Of a DNA stretch of 64,000 nucleotides, positions 37,617 through 46,168 are shown piece after piece. The stretch spans positions 62,001 through 126,000 of the forward strand of contig CAIWKO010000010.1 in NCBI GenBank assembly GCA_903913285.1, given 5' to 3'. The notes below the pieces were generated by a model. It had not been told where the DNA came from and did no database searches. It was given only the letters and a program-made list of their open reading frames with translations. The position numbers and the translations under genes were made by a program. The stretch comes from an uncultured Bacteroidales bacterium (GTDB lineage Bacteria > Bacteroidota > Bacteroidia > Bacteroidales > CAIWKO01). The number at the start of each line of letters is the position of its first letter. The stretch's first letter is position 1.

Positions 37617-38075
37617 ATGAATCGCATCGCAGTATTCCCCGGTTCGTTTGACCCGATAACCAAAGGTCATGAATCCGTAATCATCCGCAGTTTAGGTTTG
37701 TTCGATACCATTATTGTTGCCGTGGGAGTGAATTCTGAAAAAAAATATCTTTTCCCGCTCGAACAGCGAATCAAATGGTTGAAAGAAGTTTTTGCCGGAT
37801 ATTCTCAAATCCGCATCGAATCATACAGCGGACTTACCACCGACTTTTGCAGGAATAATCATGCCGCATACATCCTTCGCGGGTTGCGGACGTCGGCCGA
37901 TTTCGAATTTGAACGCAGTATAGGCCAGATGAATAAAAAAATATACAGCCCGATAGAAACAGTTTTTTTGCTGGCTTTGCCCGAATATAATGCACTCAAC
38001 TCGTCGGTGGTTCGCGATATTTATAGAAACGGGGGCGATATTTCTCCATTCATTCCCGATAATATGAATTTCTAA
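37617..38075 (+). CDS. coaD: Phosphopantetheine adenylyltransferase
   Basis: A 152-residue nucleotidyltransferase that makes dephospho-CoA from 4'-phosphopantetheine and ATP. The FPGSFDPITKGH motif at the N-terminus carries the (T/H)xGH catalytic site. LRGLRTSADFEFE and the SSVVRDI motif near the C-terminus are family hallmarks. I chose the ATG at 37617 because the upstream alternative at 37590 lies before the -7 box. The length is typical (about 155 to 165 residues). Confidence 0.96.
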   Translation: MNRIAVFPGSFDPITKGHESVIIRSLGLFDTIIVAVGVNSEKKYLFPLEQRIKWLKEVFAGYSQIRIESYSGLTTDFCRNNHAAYILRGLRTSADFEFERSIGQMNKKIYSPIETVFLLALPEYNALNSSVVRDIYRNGGDISPFIPDNMNF

Positions 38076-38116
38076 TACTAAAAAATTTAGTTTCAGCGTT
38101 ATTTAATAAACTCTTT

Positions 38117-39553
38117 ATGAAGCTCCGATCATTTTTTGCAATTTCCTTTTTAATAATCGCCGGATTATTGAACAACCGAACCACCGCAGAAAATGTTATC
38201 ATAAAAGGAACCGCAAAAGGAGCCGAAGGTAAGATCATCATCCTGAAATCTTATACCGACAATTTAACATTCAACGAACAGTTTCTGGGAAAAGCCACAA
38301 TAGATTCGTCCGGAAATTTCGAGATCAGATGCAATGTTTATACCACCACGCTGGCCATAATCCACATCGAATATTATACCGGAGAATTGTATCTTGAACA
38401 AAACCACAACCTCAACATCGAAATAAAGAATCTGGTTTTTAACGATAAGTTCGACAAAATTAACTACAACCTCAACCCACTCACGTGCTATGTTAAAGTG
38501 ATCACCAACGATAAAAACGATTTGAACAAGCTGGTGCAGAAACTTAATATTAACTACAACCTCTTTATCAGGGATAATATTAAACTGATGAAAACCAAAA
38601 ATATACTGCCAAAGGTCGACACTTTCCTGATGGCCATTAACGATACTTTTGCGTTGGTTAATAACCCGTTTTTCAGCGATTACTTCAACTATCGCATCGC
38701 ATCATTGAAACTGCTTACCAGTTATTCAAACAACGACAGACTGATGCTCGATTACTTTTACCAAAAACCGATACTCTACGACAATATAGAGTACTTGTCG
38801 TTTTTGAGCGACTATTTCGAAAACTATTTCGAAGATCTGACCCGCCCTGTCAATCTGGTTGATCTGAGTGTTCCGGTTAACAAAGACAGAAGTTTTGCAG
38901 AGACTTTGGATATGATGGGAAAAGATACCCTGCTGAAAAATGAGAAACTTCGCGAGATCGTGCTGCTCAAAACTCTCGGGGTTCTGTATGCATCGCAGAG
39001 TTTTAATAAAAAAGCCGTGCTAGCTGTTCTCAAACAATTTTCAAATACCAGCAAATTTGAAGTGCACCAGCAGATCGCCCACAATATGATTTTGCAATAC
39101 ACCCGCTACGATAAAGGAGTTCAGGCACCTGATTTTGCACTTAAGAATTCTATCGACACCATTGTTAAATTAAGCAATTTCAAAGGGAAATACGTGTTCC
39201 TCAATTTTTATGCAAGCTGGTGTGTTGATTGTATTGATGAGTTGGAATTGATGAAAAAACTCAACGAAAAATATCACAATCAAATTGTTTTTATCAGCAT
39301 TTCTGTCGACCGTTCCCCGATGAAGATGTATTATTTTGTGCAAGACCATAAATACGACTGGACATTTCTGCACTTTAACAACGACTATGAATTGCTCGAA
39401 AACTTTGGTGTATTTGCATACCCCTCGTTTGCACTGATCGGTCCTGATGGTAAATTTGTTCAATGCCCGGCACCAAAACCCAGCGACAACATCGAAAGGG
39501 TTTTTGATGAGATCATATACCCGGGCATGAATCAAAAAGAAAATAAAAAGTAG
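38117..39553 (+). CDS. TlpA/ResA-like thiol-disulfide oxidoreductase with large N-terminal domain
   Basis: A 478-residue exported protein. A signal peptide (FFAISFLIIAGLLNN) precedes a DUF4369-like beta domain (GTAKGAEGKIIILKSY), a long helical middle part, and a C-terminal thioredoxin fold. The active site C369-V-D-C372 lies in FYASWCVDCIDEL, and the cis-Pro loop is YPSFALIGPDGK. It probably acts in the periplasm as a disulfide reductase or in cytochrome maturation, as such Bacteroidota proteins often do. It follows coaD by 41 bases, with no functional relation evident. Confidence 0.85.
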   Translation: MKLRSFFAISFLIIAGLLNNRTTAENVIIKGTAKGAEGKIIILKSYTDNLTFNEQFLGKATIDSSGNFEIRCNVYTTTLAIIHIEYYTGELYLEQNHNLNIEIKNLVFNDKFDKINYNLNPLTCYVKVITNDKNDLNKLVQKLNINYNLFIRDNIKLMKTKNILPKVDTFLMAINDTFALVNNPFFSDYFNYRIASLKLLTSYSNNDRLMLDYFYQKPILYDNIEYLSFLSDYFENYFEDLTRPVNLVDLSVPVNKDRSFAETLDMMGKDTLLKNEKLREIVLLKTLGVLYASQSFNKKAVLAVLKQFSNTSKFEVHQQIAHNMILQYTRYDKGVQAPDFALKNSIDTIVKLSNFKGKYVFLNFYASWCVDCIDELELMKKLNEKYHNQIVFISISVDRSPMKMYYFVQDHKYDWTFLHFNNDYELLENFGVFAYPSFALIGPDGKFVQCPAPKPSDNIERVFDEIIYPGMNQKENKK

Positions 39554-39555
39554 GC

Positions 39556-41187
39556 TTAATTAAACGAGATCTTATTAAAATAAAACACCGTCCGTTTCGA
39601 TTTGCTTTCGATACTCGTATTTTTTATCCTTTGGTATCCGTATGAAATAAAGTAATTATCATACCAGTATTCCATATCGCTGTTATTATCAGAAATAACC
39701 TTATCGTTATTGTAGCTTGTTTGTATGGGAGTGTAATCTTTGTTTTCAATAACTTCATTCCCGCGAATAACCTTCGAAGCTATTTCGCCGTCGTTGCTAT
39801 ACGTTAAAATAATATCGTCCCCATCGAACAGAACGTTAACCCTCTTGCCAAGTTTGCTTGCCAAAATATTCGACATTTCGAACGAATTATCCCACAACAA
39901 TTTTCCGTCGTTATCAAAACAAACAATAATGGCATTGGTGTAGCGATATCCGTCGAAAACCGTGTAAGTGGATGTAATGGGTCTTCCATACGAATCGTAG
40001 GTATTATATGATACTTCGTGATATTCGGGGTAATAGGCTTCGGCAATAAATATCAACTGATCGTTCCTGACGATGATATCGTGCAACAACAAAGAATATT
40101 CGAACGACATCTCCTCTCCTTTTGCCTTTTTCCGGATCTCTTTCTTCTTCATACGGAAGGCTTGCTTATTGTTCAGTGAGGAATAAAAATTTTTGAGTGC
40201 AGAAAAATTATAGAACGTAATATCTTTTTGCATCCCGTTCACAACTTTTGTGAAATAAATACCGGAAGAATTTTCCTGAAACGCGTTGTTTGCTGCATTG
40301 GCATTATAGCCCTTTACCTTATTGTTGTATGTCCCGATGATAACTTCACTGCTGTTGTTGAGGCTCAGCAGCTTTGCCGTGTTTAGCTTTCGTTTATTGT
40401 TGTTGGTTTTCAGTTCGAGAGAAGCCTTACTGTTGCCCTGCAGGTCGTAATGATTTAAATACATATAGTTTTGCTTCGAGGGGATATGGTTTTTAATGGT
40501 CAGCAACATCTGTTTCTTGATGGCATCGGCCTCCATGCTTTCAACCCAGGCTTGTCCTTTCAGCTTTTCTTTAATACTCTTAATGGCACCATTATCGAGA
40601 TTCACCGTAAAGAATGAAGGGTGATACTTCAGCAAAGTTCTGCCCGATATCAAAGGCACCAAAGTGAGTGTGTAGAAGATCTGTCCGATCTCTTCTCCTT
40701 TCGTCGGAACAGTGACACCTGCACAATAGGCCGTGTGATTAAATACTACAAATGAATTCACATCCGAATGGTCGGGGTTCACCCCGTTTTGACTTTTAAT
40801 GCTTCCGGAGTTAATATCTATCGTCAAAATAGCAAAATCATCTTTTTGGTTTTTGTTCACAGCCTTCTGCAAAAACAAATACAAATTACTTTCATCCTTA
40901 TCAAAAAGCCTCAAGTGCATGAATTTGTTTTCGTCGAACTTTTTCGTCCAAATCTCTTTAAAATTCACATCGTATAAAAAAAAATACCAGGTAGTGTTTT
41001 GTTCTGAAAACGCAGCCACTCTTTGATAGAACATCAAAACACCTTTTTTACCAAACGCTACAATATGGTAATTATCTGTGTTAGCCTCGGCCTGTATTTC
41101 AACACGCATGGGTTTGTTCACCTGCGCAAATCCAAACATCACATCCTGAAGAACCAGCAAGATAACTATGATACTTTTTCGAAACAT
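39556..41187 (-). CDS. Hypothetical secreted protein
   Basis: A 543-residue protein with a signal peptide (IIVILLVLQDVMFGFAQ). The body is rich in alternating beta-strand patterns with repeated aromatic-Asp turns such as WYFFLYDVN, FFTVNLDNG and IVCFDNDGKLLWDN, which suggests a beta-propeller. No catalytic motif or sorting domain was found, and no family was recognised. It converges on the TlpA-like gene, with only 2 bases between the two stops. Confidence 0.75.
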   Translation of the reverse strand: MFRKSIIVILLVLQDVMFGFAQVNKPMRVEIQAEANTDNYHIVAFGKKGVLMFYQRVAAFSEQNTTWYFFLYDVNFKEIWTKKFDENKFMHLRLFDKDESNLYLFLQKAVNKNQKDDFAILTIDINSGSIKSQNGVNPDHSDVNSFVVFNHTAYCAGVTVPTKGEEIGQIFYTLTLVPLISGRTLLKYHPSFFTVNLDNGAIKSIKEKLKGQAWVESMEADAIKKQMLLTIKNHIPSKQNYMYLNHYDLQGNSKASLELKTNNNKRKLNTAKLLSLNNSSEVIIGTYNNKVKGYNANAANNAFQENSSGIYFTKVVNGMQKDITFYNFSALKNFYSSLNNKQAFRMKKKEIRKKAKGEEMSFEYSLLLHDIIVRNDQLIFIAEAYYPEYHEVSYNTYDSYGRPITSTYTVFDGYRYTNAIIVCFDNDGKLLWDNSFEMSNILASKLGKRVNVLFDGDDIILTYSNDGEIASKVIRGNEVIENKDYTPIQTSYNNDKVISDNNSDMEYWYDNYFISYGYQRIKNTSIESKSKRTVFYFNKISFN

Positions 41188-41209
41188 GGTTTTATTATGA
41201 TTAAAAAAA

Positions 41210-41234
41210 AAGGATGTTTAAATAAAACATCCTT
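41210..41234 (-). terminator. Terminator of the T9SS cargo gene
   Basis: AAGGATGTTT (41210-41219) pairs with AAACATCCTT, with A/T runs on both sides. It lies between the T9SS gene stop at 41256 and the start of the hypothetical gene at 41187. Confidence 0.8.
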
Positions 41235-41255
41235 AAAAATCAGGTTGTAAAATTA

Positions 41256-42119
41256 TTATTTAATAACGAGTTTCCTTACAATTTTATTTCCTGCCTGATT
41301 GGTTATTTGAACAAAATAAATGCCTTTGTTTGCACTTTCCATATCAAGTCTGATGTTTTTCTCTTTCGACTGTGAGGTCATAACTATTTTACCAACCAAA
41401 TCCATCACTTCAATTGAAACCAGGCTTTCGGTTGAATTAATTACGGTAAAGTTACCACTCGAAGGGTTTGGGTAAATTGTTACAGCTTCGTTCAAGTCAG
41501 CTGAAGCGATCCCAACATAAATAGATGTTCCTAAAATAAAAATATTATCGATTCGTGATGTACCAGCCCAGGCAACAGTTCCCACATTAACAGAAGTATT
41601 CGAAGTCATCACCCACCGCAAATACACAAGAGGCTGATTATCACAAGTTGATGGCAAGGATACATTTGTTAATACTCCAGAAACAAAGTTATCATCAGCA
41701 CATGTAACAGTTCCTCCTGTAACATCCGTCCATGTTCCCGAAGCTCCGACTTTATATTGTAATTTAAAATCTTTAGGCCCTGTTGGAGAAGATTTTTGAC
41801 GGCTTGAAACAAGTATTGTTGTATAGGCTGTACTGGCAAACGAAGTATAATAACATTTTGAAGAATCCAATCCACTTGTCCAATGGTTCGAAGAAAGACT
41901 ATAATCTAAAGGAACATTACCATCTGCTCCCGAAGAATAAGAATATGAATGATTAAAAATTGCTTCTCGCAATACAATATCGTCCACATTATATGTATTA
42001 CCAAATGTCTGAGAACTATCATTGGCAACTTTGAACTTAAATGTAACAAGCGTGTCCTGTGCTGAAGCCGAAACGCCAAGCAGAATTACGATGCTTAATA
42101 AGAGTACTAATTTTTTCAT
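41256..42119 (-). CDS. Secreted protein with type IX secretion C-terminal sorting domain
   Basis: A 287-residue protein: a signal peptide (LLLSIVILLGVSASAQ), a beta-sandwich domain (residues 20-200) with paired cysteines and a VGTVAWAGTSRIDNI strand reminiscent of MAM-like domains, and a type A T9SS sorting domain over the last 75 residues. The latter begins YPNPSSGNFTV, continues VMDLVGKIV and GIYFVQI, and ends NKIVRKLVIK. It is thus delivered to the cell surface or secreted. The ligand is unknown. Its presence shows the host has a T9SS. Confidence 0.88.
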   Translation of the reverse strand: MKKLVLLLSIVILLGVSASAQDTLVTFKFKVANDSSQTFGNTYNVDDIVLREAIFNHSYSYSSGADGNVPLDYSLSSNHWTSGLDSSKCYYTSFASTAYTTILVSSRQKSSPTGPKDFKLQYKVGASGTWTDVTGGTVTCADDNFVSGVLTNVSLPSTCDNQPLVYLRWVMTSNTSVNVGTVAWAGTSRIDNIFILGTSIYVGIASADLNEAVTIYPNPSSGNFTVINSTESLVSIEVMDLVGKIVMTSQSKEKNIRLDMESANKGIYFVQITNQAGNKIVRKLVIK

Positions 42120-42141
42120 AAAATAGTTTTTTCGTTTGATG

Positions 42142-42149
42142 CAAAGATA
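42142..42149 (-). promoter_or_regulatory. -7 box of the T9SS cargo gene
   Basis: TATCTTTG on the minus strand, 22 bases before the ATG at 42119. Confidence 0.55.
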
Positions 42150-42289
42150 CCAAAAAAAATGTTCGATTAAAATATCAACATTAAATAATAATTAAGAAAT
42201 TTTTAATAAACTGTACATACATTTTCCCCCAACTTATTTCCATTGACCCATTATTTCGTTTAGTGTTTTTTATTAATTATTGTGCATAA

Positions 42290-42319
42290 AAAAACGGATA
42301 CTTTTCAGCATCCGTTTTT
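42290..42319 (-). terminator. Terminator of dnaK
   Basis: AAAAACGGAT pairs with ATCCGTTTTT (10-bp stem, 10-base loop) 17 bases past the dnaK stop codon in the minus direction, with T-rich flanks on both sides. Confidence 0.85.
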
Positions 42320-42335
42320 TCCTAAACAATTTAAA

Positions 42336-44246
42336 TTATTTATCCTTCACTTCTTCAAAATCAACATCAGTTACGTTATCATTTCCGCCACCCGGATTTT
42401 GCTGGCTGGGTTCTTCCTGAGGCGGTGCTTCATTCGGGCTTTGTTGAGCTGCATTATACATATCGGTACTTGCAGCCTGCCATGCCGTATTTATTTTTGC
42501 TAAGGCAGCATCGATAGCTTCAAGATTTTTGCTTTGATGAGCTTCTTTCAGTTCTTTCAATGCGCTTTCAATTGGTTCTTTTTTGTCGGCAGGAATTTTA
42601 TCGCCATATTCTTTCAACTGTTTCTCGGTCGTAAAGATCATCGAGTCTGCAGCATTCACCTTATCAACCTGTTCTTTGGCAATCCGGTCGGTTTCAGCAT
42701 TTGCTGCTGCTTCATCTTTCATGCGCTTAATTTCCTGGTCGTTCAGTCCTGACGATGCTTCAATCCTTATCTGCTGAGATTTCCCTGTTGCTTTATCCTT
42801 AGCCGAAACATTCAAAATACCGTTTGCATCAATATCAAATGTTACTTCAATTTGCGGAATGCCACGCGGTGCAGGTGGAATGCCATCGAGATGGAAACGT
42901 CCGATGCTTTTATTTCCGTTTGCCATAGGGCGTTCACCCTGCAGTATATGAATTTCAACAGAGGTCTGGCTGTCGGCAGCAGTGGAAAATGTTTCCGATT
43001 TCTTTATTGGAATAGTTGTGTTCGAATCAATAAGTCTGGTCATCACACCACCCAAAGTTTCGATTCCCAGTGAAAGCGGAGTAACGTCAAGTAATAATAC
43101 GTCTTTCACTTCACCGGTTAATACGCCGCCCTGAATTGCTGCACCAACAGCCACAACTTCATCGGGATTCACACCTTTTGAAGGAGTTTTTCCAAAGAAA
43201 TCTTCTACCATTTTTTGAATAGTTGGTATACGTGTTGAACCGCCAACCAGGATCACTTCATCGATATCGGATGCTTTAAGGTTAGCATCTGCTAATGCTT
43301 TACGGCAAGGTTCAATTGTTGATCTGAAAAGATCGTCATTAAGTTGTTCGAATTTTGCACGGGTAAGTTTCCTGACCAAATGCTTCGGAACACCATCTAC
43401 AGATGTTATGTATGGTAAGTTAATATCCGTTTCTGCTGAACTTGATAGTTCTATTTTGGCTTTTTCGGCAGCTTCTTTCAAACGTTGCAAAGCCATCGGG
43501 TCTTTCTTCAGGTCTATGTTTTCTTCGTTCTTGAATTCTTCGGCCAACCATTCAATAACTCTGTGGTCGAAATCATCACCACCCAGGTGAGTATCACCAT
43601 TGGTTGATTTTACTTCGAAAACACCTTCGCCCAATTCAAGAATTGAAATATCGAATGTACCACCGCCAAGGTCATACACAGCAATTTTCATATCCTTATG
43701 CTTTTTGTCGAGGCCATAAGCCAAGGCAGCCGCTGTTGGCTCGTTGATGATACGTTTTACGTTCAAACCCGCAATTTCGCCTGCTTCTTTGGTTGCCTGA
43801 CGTTGTGAATCGCTGAAATATGCAGGAACTGTAATAACTGCATCGGTAACTTCAGAGCCAAGATAATCTTCTGCTGTTTTTTTCATCTTTTGAAGAATCA
43901 TAGCAGAAATTTCCTGTGGCGTATACATACGGTCGTCAATCTTCACACGTGCAGTATTGTTTTCGCCTTTCACCACTTTATATGGCATACGCTGAATTTC
44001 TTTGGTAACGCGATCAAATGTTTCACCCATAAAACGTTTAATAGAAGAAACAGTGTGATTCGGGTTTGTAATAGCCTGACGTTTGGCTGGGTCGCCGACT
44101 TTACGTTCGCCGTTGGCTATAAAAGCAACAATAGATGGTGTAGTTCTTTTTCCTTCACTGTTTGGAATAACAACAGGTTCGTTGCCTTCCATAACTGCCA
44201 CACAAGAGTTGGTGGTTCCTAAATCGATTCCGATAATTTTTCCCAT
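42336..44246 (-). CDS. dnaK: Chaperone protein DnaK (Hsp70)
   Basis: A 636-residue Hsp70. The nucleotide-binding domain begins [16 protein letters not shown] and contains the [21 protein letters not shown] and [10 protein letters not shown] signatures. The linker [15 protein letters not shown] leads into the substrate-binding domain, and the tail ends with the conserved acidic [10 protein letters not shown]. It works with the J-protein at 33479. Good ribosome-binding sequence AAGGAAA precedes the ATG. No grpE or dnaJ is adjacent. Upstream lacks a TAnnTTTG box but has a TTGGCAC-N5-TTGA element. Confidence 0.97.
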   Translation of the reverse strand: MGKIIGIDLGTTNSCVAVMEGNEPVVIPNSEGKRTTPSIVAFIANGERKVGDPAKRQAITNPNHTVSSIKRFMGETFDRVTKEIQRMPYKVVKGENNTARVKIDDRMYTPQEISAMILQKMKKTAEDYLGSEVTDAVITVPAYFSDSQRQATKEAGEIAGLNVKRIINEPTAAALAYGLDKKHKDMKIAVYDLGGGTFDISILELGEGVFEVKSTNGDTHLGGDDFDHRVIEWLAEEFKNEENIDLKKDPMALQRLKEAAEKAKIELSSSAETDINLPYITSVDGVPKHLVRKLTRAKFEQLNDDLFRSTIEPCRKALADANLKASDIDEVILVGGSTRIPTIQKMVEDFFGKTPSKGVNPDEVVAVGAAIQGGVLTGEVKDVLLLDVTPLSLGIETLGGVMTRLIDSNTTIPIKKSETFSTAADSQTSVEIHILQGERPMANGNKSIGRFHLDGIPPAPRGIPQIEVTFDIDANGILNVSAKDKATGKSQQIRIEASSGLNDQEIKRMKDEAAANAETDRIAKEQVDKVNAADSMIFTTEKQLKEYGDKIPADKKEPIESALKELKEAHQSKNLEAIDAALAKINTAWQAASTDMYNAAQQSPNEAPPQEEPSQQNPGGGNDNVTDVDFEEVKDK

Positions 44247-44302
44247 ATTAATTTATTTCCTTTTTAATAATTATTTTTTGATTTTAATAGTACAGCCATC
44301 TG

Positions 44303-44318
44303 TCAACCTTTGTGCCAA
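44303..44318 (-). promoter_or_regulatory. TTGGCAC-N5-TTGA element upstream of dnaK
   Basis: The minus strand from 44318 reads TTGGCAC AAAGG TTGA, ending 56 bases before the ATG. The layout resembles a -24/-12 (sigma-54) promoter except that the -12 TTGC is TTGA. The htpG upstream region has the same element with the same spacing. Confidence 0.35.
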
Positions 44319-44449
44319 TTCAAATAATCGGTTTAGACTTTAGAAAATATGACATGAAAAAGCAAAATATCACATTACGGTGTCAGACTTTGTGACAAAA
44401 AGTCAGAAAAAGCAAAATTTCAACTTAAGACCGGAACTTTTATTAAATC

Positions 44450-45961
44450 CTATTTCGTTTTTGCAATCAACAGCATTAGCTTCTCAAGTTTTTGCTTCAG
44501 AACGGCATTATTGCAGGTGTAATTATTCACTATTATGGCAAATGCCACATCTTTGTTACCTGCATTTTTGACATAACCTGCGTACGACTTTATCTTCTCC
44601 ATATTGCCGGTCTTGGCTTTCATATTGTTTTCGGCAATGGTTCCGTTGAGAATCGATGCCATGCCTCCCGATTTCCCGGCAACGGGAAGCGATTTTTCGA
44701 AACTTGTAAATGACTTTTCGGTTTTCAAAGCTCTCAGTATTTCAGCCAACTGATGTGTGCTTATCTTGTTTTTGCGCGACAAACCGCATCCATCTTCCAT
44801 GGCAAAGCCATCCAAATTGACACCTTTATTTATCCAGAAATTTCTCACAGCTTCAATTCCGGAACTCAACGAACCATCATTCTTTTTTGCACAACCAATA
44901 GCTTTCAATAAGGCTTCGGCAAATAGGTTCACGCTTTTCAGGTTGGTAGGTACAATAATTTCGGAGAGAGGTGGCGAATAATGTACTGCCAGTGTTTGCC
45001 GCTGATTGGTATCTTGCTTGCCGTTCAGGATTATTTCACGCAAAGTGGAATACGAACTGTCAGCTTTGATTCCTTTTTGAGCAAGGAAATTGCTGAACAT
45101 TCCAGCCAAATATGAAGGTGGGTCTGGGATAGAGCCATCCACATCAAAGTTTTTTCTTCCCAATGGGACCGTTCCTTCCAAAAGACGATCATAATTATAG
45201 GGTGCGCCAAAAATAACCACATTATCGCCTGAGCCCGATTTTCCCGTTGTTACATGATTTATAAATTTTATTTCAGGCATGTCGGGTTCCATATTTGCCA
45301 ATTTGGCACTTTGTCCGACAATGTTGCCTGCATCGAAATATAAACGGTAGTAATTTTCATTTACATTTAGTCCCCATGCGCCTGATGCGTAATAGTTGCC
45401 AACATCTTCCCAACCCCAACTGTATGACATTGGATTATCTTCATAAATTGAAGCGTCCGCGACAATTTTTCCAATAATTCGACGGATCTTGTATTTCTTC
45501 AATTCAAGATAAAAGTTATTGAAAATACTGTCTATTGAAACTTCTTTTCCGAAACGCTTCGAGCCTATGGTGGGGTCGCCGCCTCCCGTTAGATAAAGGT
45601 TTCCGTGTAAAACTCCGCTTGAATCGATAGTTCCGGTGTATTGAAGTTTGGTCGTAAAGGTATAAGCAGGCCCGAGTAAAGAAATGGCAGCTCCTGTGGT
45701 GACAATTTTCAGAACAGAAGCAGGTTCCAAGCCGATATCCGAATTGTATTCCGCTATGGTATTTCCTGTGGCGGTTTCGATAGCTATCACACTCCAGGCG
45801 GCATGTTTCAGGTCGGCATCTTTTTTCAGAAGTTCTATTTCGTTCTTTAGCTGCTGAGTGGCATCGGGCGTTGCAGTTTGCGCAGATGCCCTATCGGCAT
45901 AGTAGCCAATCATTATTATCAAAAGAAAAAGAAACAGCTTAATCGATGAAGTTTTAGGCAT
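44450..45961 (-). CDS. dacB: D-alanyl-D-alanine carboxypeptidase/endopeptidase (PBP4 type)
   Basis: A 503-residue class C low-molecular-weight penicillin-binding protein, exported by a signal peptide (LFLFLLIIMIGYYADRASA). All three active-site motifs are seen: SxxK in EPASVLKIV near residue 80, SxN in GCGLSRKN near 395, and KTG in MKAKTGNMEK near 455. It trims or cleaves peptidoglycan peptide cross-links in the periplasm. A -7 box lies 13 bases before the ATG, and the gene stands alone. Confidence 0.93.
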   Translation of the reverse strand: MPKTSSIKLFLFLLIIMIGYYADRASAQTATPDATQQLKNEIELLKKDADLKHAAWSVIAIETATGNTIAEYNSDIGLEPASVLKIVTTGAAISLLGPAYTFTTKLQYTGTIDSSGVLHGNLYLTGGGDPTIGSKRFGKEVSIDSIFNNFYLELKKYKIRRIIGKIVADASIYEDNPMSYSWGWEDVGNYYASGAWGLNVNENYYRLYFDAGNIVGQSAKLANMEPDMPEIKFINHVTTGKSGSGDNVVIFGAPYNYDRLLEGTVPLGRKNFDVDGSIPDPPSYLAGMFSNFLAQKGIKADSSYSTLREIILNGKQDTNQRQTLAVHYSPPLSEIIVPTNLKSVNLFAEALLKAIGCAKKNDGSLSSGIEAVRNFWINKGVNLDGFAMEDGCGLSRKNKISTHQLAEILRALKTEKSFTSFEKSLPVAGKSGGMASILNGTIAENNMKAKTGNMEKIKSYAGYVKNAGNKDVAFAIIVNNYTCNNAVLKQKLEKLMLLIAKTK

Positions 45962-45974
45962 CCGGTTTTTTCTA

Positions 45975-45982
45975 CAAATTTA
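45975..45982 (-). promoter_or_regulatory. -7 box of dacB
   Basis: TAAATTTG on the minus strand, 13 bases before the dacB ATG at 45961. Confidence 0.5.
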
Positions 45983-46117
45983 TCTGATTTTCTGTAAAAT
46001 TGGCATAGTGTGGAATATTAAAATAAAAATTATCGGGAATGATGATTACAATTACGTTTTACTTTATAAATTCGTAAACTTTTCGCTCAATAGGTCATTT
46101 TGTCAGTCGTAACTTTA

Positions 46118-46133
46118 TTGGCATACGCTTTGA
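46118..46133 (+). promoter_or_regulatory. TTGGCAT-N5-TTGA element upstream of htpG
   Basis: TTGGCAT ACGCT TTGA ends 35 bases before the htpG ATG. It has the same spacing as the element before dnaK. No TAnnTTTG box is present in this intergenic region on the plus strand. Confidence 0.35.
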
Positions 46134-46168
46134 GTAGAGGCAGCATAATCAAAAAAATAACTTAAGCT

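Noticed and set aside
44247-44449. CIRCE, HspR or sigma-32 heat-shock sites upstream of dnaK
   Set aside because: None of the consensus repeats is present; only the TTGGCAC-N5-TTGA element stands out.
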